Assembly: GCA_900550185.1 (NCBI GenBank)
Contig: URRN01000019.1
Coordinates: 1-17,985, forward strand
Length of the DNA: 17,985 nt
Direction: 5' to 3'
Source: an uncultured Collinsella sp.
Lineage (GTDB): Bacteria > Actinomycetota > Coriobacteriia > Coriobacteriales > Coriobacteriaceae
How positions within the stretch are numbered: position 1 is the first letter of the stretch; each line of letters opens with the position of its first letter. Of this stretch, positions 14,702-17,985 are shown piece by piece. The notes under the pieces are model-generated. The model was not told the DNA's origin, ran no database searches, and worked only from the letters and a program-made list of their open reading frames with translations. Position numbers and translations under genes: made by a program.

Positions 14702-17479
14702 ATGGCACAGGAATTCACTTTTACCGTTAACGGCGTCGAGCACACGACGACCCAAAACAAACCGCTGCTGCGCTACCTGCGCGACGACCTGCACATCCAT
14801 TCCGCCAAGGACGGCTGCTCCGAGGGTGCTTGCGGCACCTGCACCATTCATGTGGACGGTGCGGCCGTCAAGGCCTGCGTGCTGACCACCGCCCTTGCCG
14901 CCGGCCGCAACATCGTGACTGTCGAGGGCCTGCCCGAGGACGTGCGCGAGGCCTTTGTGTACGCCTTTGGCGCCGTGGGCGCCGTGCAGTGCGGCTTTTG
15001 CATCCCCGGCATGGTCATGGCGGGTGCAGCGCTCATCGCCGAGGACCCCGAGCCCACCGAGGAGCAGATCAAGTACGCCATCCGCGGCAACGTCTGCCGC
15101 TGCACCGGCTACAAGAAGATTATTGAGGGCATTTCGCTGGCCGCTGCGGTGCTCCGCGGCGAAAAGCAGATCGACGAGGACCTGGAGCGCGGCGACGACT
15201 ACGGCGTGGGCAAGCGCGCCTTCCGTATCGACGTGCGCAAGAAGGTGCTCGGCGAGGGCAAGTATCCCGACGACATCGACGAGCTCGATCAGCCGGGTCT
15301 GACCTATGCCAGTGCCGTGCGCTCCAAGTATCCGCGCGCCCGCGTGCTCTCCATCGATACCTCCAAGGCCGAGGCCCTGCCCGGTGTGGTGGGCATCCTG
15401 CGCGCCGAGGATGTGCCGGTCAACCAGGTCGGCCACCTTATCCAGGATTGGGACGTCATGATCGCCCAGGGCGATATCACCCGCTGCGTGGGCGATGCCA
15501 TTGTGCTGGTGGTTGCCGAGGACGAGGCGACGCTCGAGAAGGCCAAGAAGCTCGTAAAGATCGATTACGAGCCGCTGGAGCCCGTGCGTAACATTGTCGA
15601 GGCCAGGGCTGCCGACGCCCCGCGCCTGCACGACAGTTTCTTTGCCTTTGGCAACACGGTGGAGCTCAAGGACAACGTGTGCCAGAGCCGTCACGTGACG
15701 CGCGGCGACGCCGCCAAGGCGCTGGCAGAGAGCGCGTTCACCGTGACGCAGCGCTTTACCACGCCCTTTACCGAGCATGCCTTCTTGGAGCCCGAGTGCG
15801 CCGTCGCCTTCCCGTACAAGAACGGCGTCAAGGTGCAGTCGACCGACCAGGGCGCCTACGATACGCGCAAAGAGTGTGCCCACATGTTTGGCTGGGACAA
15901 CGAGCCCGAGCGCGTGGTCGTCGAGACCATGCTCGTGGGCGGCGGCTTTGGCGGCAAGGAGGACGTGTCCATCCAGCACCTGGCCGCGCTCGCCGCATAT
16001 AAGTTCCAGCGTCCCGTGAAGTGTAAGCTCACGCGTGCCGAGTCGCTCGCGTTCCATCCCAAGCGTCACGCCATGGACGGCACCTTTACACTGGGCTGCG
16101 ACGCCGAGGGCAACTTTACCGGCCTGGATTGCGAGATCAACTTTGATACCGGCGCCTACGCGTCGCTGTGCGGCCCGGTGCTCGAGCGCGCCTGTACGCA
16201 TGCCGTCGGCCCCTACAAGTACCAGAACACCGACATTCGCGGCTTTGGCTACTACACCAACAACCCGCCCGCCGGCGCGTACCGAGGCTTTGGCGTTTGC
16301 CAGTCCGAGTTTGCGCTCGAGAGCCTGATCGACCTGCTGGCAGAGAAGGTTGGCCTGGATCCGTGGGAGATTCGTTACCGAAACGCCATCGAGCCGGGCG
16401 AAGTTTTGCCCAACGGCCAGATTGCCGACTGCTCCACGGCGCTTAAGGAGACGCTGCTCGAGGTCAAGGATGCCTACTATGCGCATCCCGGACACGCCGG
16501 TATTGCCTGCGCCATGAAGAACGCCGGCGTGGGCGTGGGTCTACCCGATGCCGGTCGCTGCAAGATTCGCGTCGAGGATGGCCGCGCCGTGGTCTATGCC
16601 GCCACGTCCGACATCGGCCAGGGCTGCAACACCGTCTTTTTGCAGGACGTTGCCGAGGCGTGCGGTCTGCCGCTGAGCTGCATCGCCAACGGCGAGTGCT
16701 CTACCGAGAACGCTCCCGACTCCGGCACCACGTCTGGCTCGCGTCAGACGGTCGTGACCGGCGAGGCCGTGCGCGGCGCCGCCTTCCTGCTGCGCGATGC
16801 CATGCTTGGCGTCGAGGCCGGCAAGCCTGCGCCCGATGCTCCTGTGAACGCCCATGGTGATGGCGTCAAGATCGAGTACGACGACGGTCGCGCCTATCAG
16901 CTGCGCACACAGGAGCTCGTCGCCGGCCAGGGTATGCATCCTCAGGATCCCGCGACCGCCATCAAGGCGCTCGAGGGATGCGAGTTTGGCTACGTGTACC
17001 TGGAGCCGACCGACAAGCTGGGCGCCGACGTTCCCAACCCCAAGAGCCACATCTGCTACGGTTTTGCCACGCATGTGGTCATTCTGGACGATGACGGCCG
17101 CGTGAGCGAGGTCTATGCTGCGCACGATTCCGGCAAGGTGGTCAACCCCATCTCCATCCAGGGCCAGATCGAAGGCGGCGTGCTCATGGGTATGGGCTAT
17201 GCGCTTACCGAGGACTGGCCGCTTAAGGACTGCGTACCCCAGGCAAGGTACGGTACGCTCGGACTGTTCCGTGCACCCGAGATTCCGGATATCCACGCTA
17301 TCTACGTGGAGAAGGACGAGCTGCTGCCCGTGGCATACGGCGGCAAGGGCATCGGCGAGATCGCCACGATCCCCACGGCGCCCGCCGTGCAGAACGCCTA
17401 CCGCGCGTTTGACGGCAAGCTGCGTCCGGATCTGCCCATGGTGGATACGCCGTACAGCCGCGCCCGTCACCGCGGGTAG
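14702..17479 (+). CDS. xdhD: XdhD-type molybdenum hydroxylase, probable selenium-dependent xanthine dehydrogenase
   Basis: A 925-residue fusion of a 2Fe-2S subunit and a molybdopterin subunit. Plant-type cluster ligands are C39-C44-C47-C59; the second cluster is C97-C100-C132-C134. The molybdenum domain shows TDQGAYD (Gln383), GGGFGGKED (Glu420), AGAYRGFG (Arg528) and GKGIGEIA (Glu886). By comparison with bovine xanthine dehydrogenase these match the Mo-contact Gln, the two purine-binding residues Glu802 and Arg880, and the catalytic Glu1261, which favours a purine over an aldehyde substrate. There is no FAD domain and no in-frame UGA: selenium in this family is a labile Mo ligand, not selenocysteine. 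E. coli xdhD is also beside ygfK and ssnA. GAAGGGA before the ATG fixes the start. Direction of the reaction in vivo is unknown. Confidence 0.92.
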   Translation: MAQEFTFTVNGVEHTTTQNKPLLRYLRDDLHIHSAKDGCSEGACGTCTIHVDGAAVKACVLTTALAAGRNIVTVEGLPEDVREAFVYAFGAVGAVQCGFCIPGMVMAGAALIAEDPEPTEEQIKYAIRGNVCRCTGYKKIIEGISLAAAVLRGEKQIDEDLERGDDYGVGKRAFRIDVRKKVLGEGKYPDDIDELDQPGLTYASAVRSKYPRARVLSIDTSKAEALPGVVGILRAEDVPVNQVGHLIQDWDVMIAQGDITRCVGDAIVLVVAEDEATLEKAKKLVKIDYEPLEPVRNIVEARAADAPRLHDSFFAFGNTVELKDNVCQSRHVTRGDAAKALAESAFTVTQRFTTPFTEHAFLEPECAVAFPYKNGVKVQSTDQGAYDTRKECAHMFGWDNEPERVVVETMLVGGGFGGKEDVSIQHLAALAAYKFQRPVKCKLTRAESLAFHPKRHAMDGTFTLGCDAEGNFTGLDCEINFDTGAYASLCGPVLERACTHAVGPYKYQNTDIRGFGYYTNNPPAGAYRGFGVCQSEFALESLIDLLAEKVGLDPWEIRYRNAIEPGEVLPNGQIADCSTALKETLLEVKDAYYAHPGHAGIACAMKNAGVGVGLPDAGRCKIRVEDGRAVVYAATSDIGQGCNTVFLQDVAEACGLPLSCIANGECSTENAPDSGTTSGSRQTVVTGEAVRGAAFLLRDAMLGVEAGKPAPDAPVNAHGDGVKIEYDDGRAYQLRTQELVAGQGMHPQDPATAIKALEGCEFGYVYLEPTDKLGADVPNPKSHICYGFATHVVILDDDGRVSEVYAAHDSGKVVNPISIQGQIEGGVLMGMGYALTEDWPLKDCVPQARYGTLGLFRAPEIPDIHAIYVEKDELLPVAYGGKGIGEIATIPTAPAVQNAYRAFDGKLRPDLPMVDTPYSRARHRG

Positions 17480-17547
17480 GGTAGAGCGCGGGCGGCATTA
17501 CTGACGGGCTGTCCGCGCTCACCATCAACTGCATATGCTGCGCCTTT

Positions 17548-17582
17548 GGCCCCGGCTCCATCGCGAGCCGGGGCCTTTTGTT
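17548..17582 (+). terminator. Strong intrinsic terminator of the purine operon
   Basis: Perfect 11-base arms GGCCCCGGCTC (17548-17558) and GAGCCGGGGCC (17565-17575), 6-base loop, then TTTTGTTT. It ends the 8104-17479 operon. Confidence 0.92.
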
Positions 17583-17600
17583 TGGAGCGCCTCCGCATGT

Positions 17601-17985
17601 GGAAGCTGCGTCCCGGAATCCAGCCTCGGAACGGGATGAACTTTCCCAACGGGGCCGCATGCGGAAACTGCGTCCCGGATTTGGCGCTCAGAATGGGATG
17701 CGCTTTCCCTTTGGAGCCCTCGGCGGAAATTACATCCCAGAATTGGCACTCAGAACGGGATGTGCTTTCCTTTTTGGGCCCTCGGCGGAAACTACGTCCC
17801 GGAATCCAGTCCCGGAGTGGGATGCGCTATCCGGATCGGCCCTCGACCGGAAGCTGTGTCCCGGAATCATGCCTCAGAATGGGATGCGTTTTCCGCTGGC
17901 CGGTCGTTTGGAAAGCGCATCCCAGTTTGAGTGTTTATTCTGGGATGCGGTTTCCGCTGAAGGACTCAACCGGAAAGCGTGTCCC
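17601..17985. repeat. Array of 13 alternating inverted 14-mers, 62-bp period, running off the window
   Basis: GGAAACTGCGTCCC-like copies start at 17601, 17663, 17725, 17787, 17849, 17910 and 17972. Reverse-complement copies, GGGATGCGCTTTCC-like, start at 17633, 17695, 17757, 17819, 17881 and 17942. Steps are 32 then 30 bp throughout, with a single 29. Inner spacers after a forward copy favour GGAATCCAG-CTCAGAAT; those after a reverse copy favour GGGCCCTCGGC. Each copy can pair with either neighbour. I find no gene in it. Confidence 0.9.

Noticed and set aside
14174..16495. Minus-strand open frame of 773 codons opposite the ferredoxin and xdhD genes
   Set aside because: It is antisense to genes with intact cysteine and molybdenum motifs; its length is an effect of codon bias in GC-rich DNA.
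14702..17479. Selenocysteine codon in the selenium-dependent hydroxylase
   Set aside because: The frame has no internal UGA, and this family carries selenium as a labile cofactor ligand.
17601..17985. CRISPR array
   Set aside because: Repeats are only 14 bp, alternate in orientation, and spacers resemble each other; no cas genes are nearby.

Overview
The window looks like chromosomal DNA of a gut Coriobacteriia species, most likely Collinsella or a close relative (Actinomycetota). The evidence is high GC with GC-ending codons, strong AGGAGG-type ribosome sites, IS200 debris, and a purine-degradation gene set known from anaerobic gut bacteria. The genus call is inference from gene content, not a database match.

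Layout. Positions 1-460 hold the tail of a DegV-like gene on the minus strand, abutting the left-end remnant of an IS200/IS605 element. Positions 460-866 are non-coding, with a GTCCCC-loop palindrome, a 27-bp tandem repeat and a probable operator region. Positions 867-2696 are a two-gene operon on the plus strand: a Gfo/Idh/MocA oxidoreductase and a DeoR-family repressor. Positions 2697-3126 are non-coding, with a terminator, two more GTCCCC-loop palindromes and six alternating inverted copies of a 15-mer. Positions 3127-6297, on the minus strand, are a U32-family (RlhA-like) protein followed by an RluA-family pseudouridine synthase, a likely RNA-modification operon. Positions 6596-6973 encode RidA. 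A YheO/DauR-type regulator at 7096-7752 (minus) is divergent from the last operon.

The main biological unit is 8104-17479 (plus strand): an NCS2 purine permease, SsnA aminohydrolase, YgfK multi-centre flavo-iron-sulfur oxidoreductase, a four-cluster ferredoxin, and a fused 2Fe-2S/molybdopterin hydroxylase of the XdhD (selenium-dependent xanthine dehydrogenase) type. E. coli carries ygfK, ssnA and xdhD together, and related clusters have been linked to anaerobic urate/purine catabolism in gut bacteria. A plausible model is that the permease imports xanthine, urate or a related purine, XdhD oxidises or reduces it, and electrons pass through the ferredoxin to YgfK, which supplies the flavins because no separate FAD subunit is present. 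SsnA deaminates or opens an intermediate. RidA may clear reactive enamines from later steps encoded elsewhere. A strong terminator closes the operon.

The most unusual signals are non-coding. After the operon, 17601 to the window end holds 13 strictly alternating inverted copies of a 14-mer at 30/32-bp steps (62-bp period). An unrelated 15-mer at 2842-3057 has the same alternating design at 40-41-bp steps. The two intergenic gaps inside the purine operon (9499-9694 and 11051-11198) are also densely filled with hairpins.
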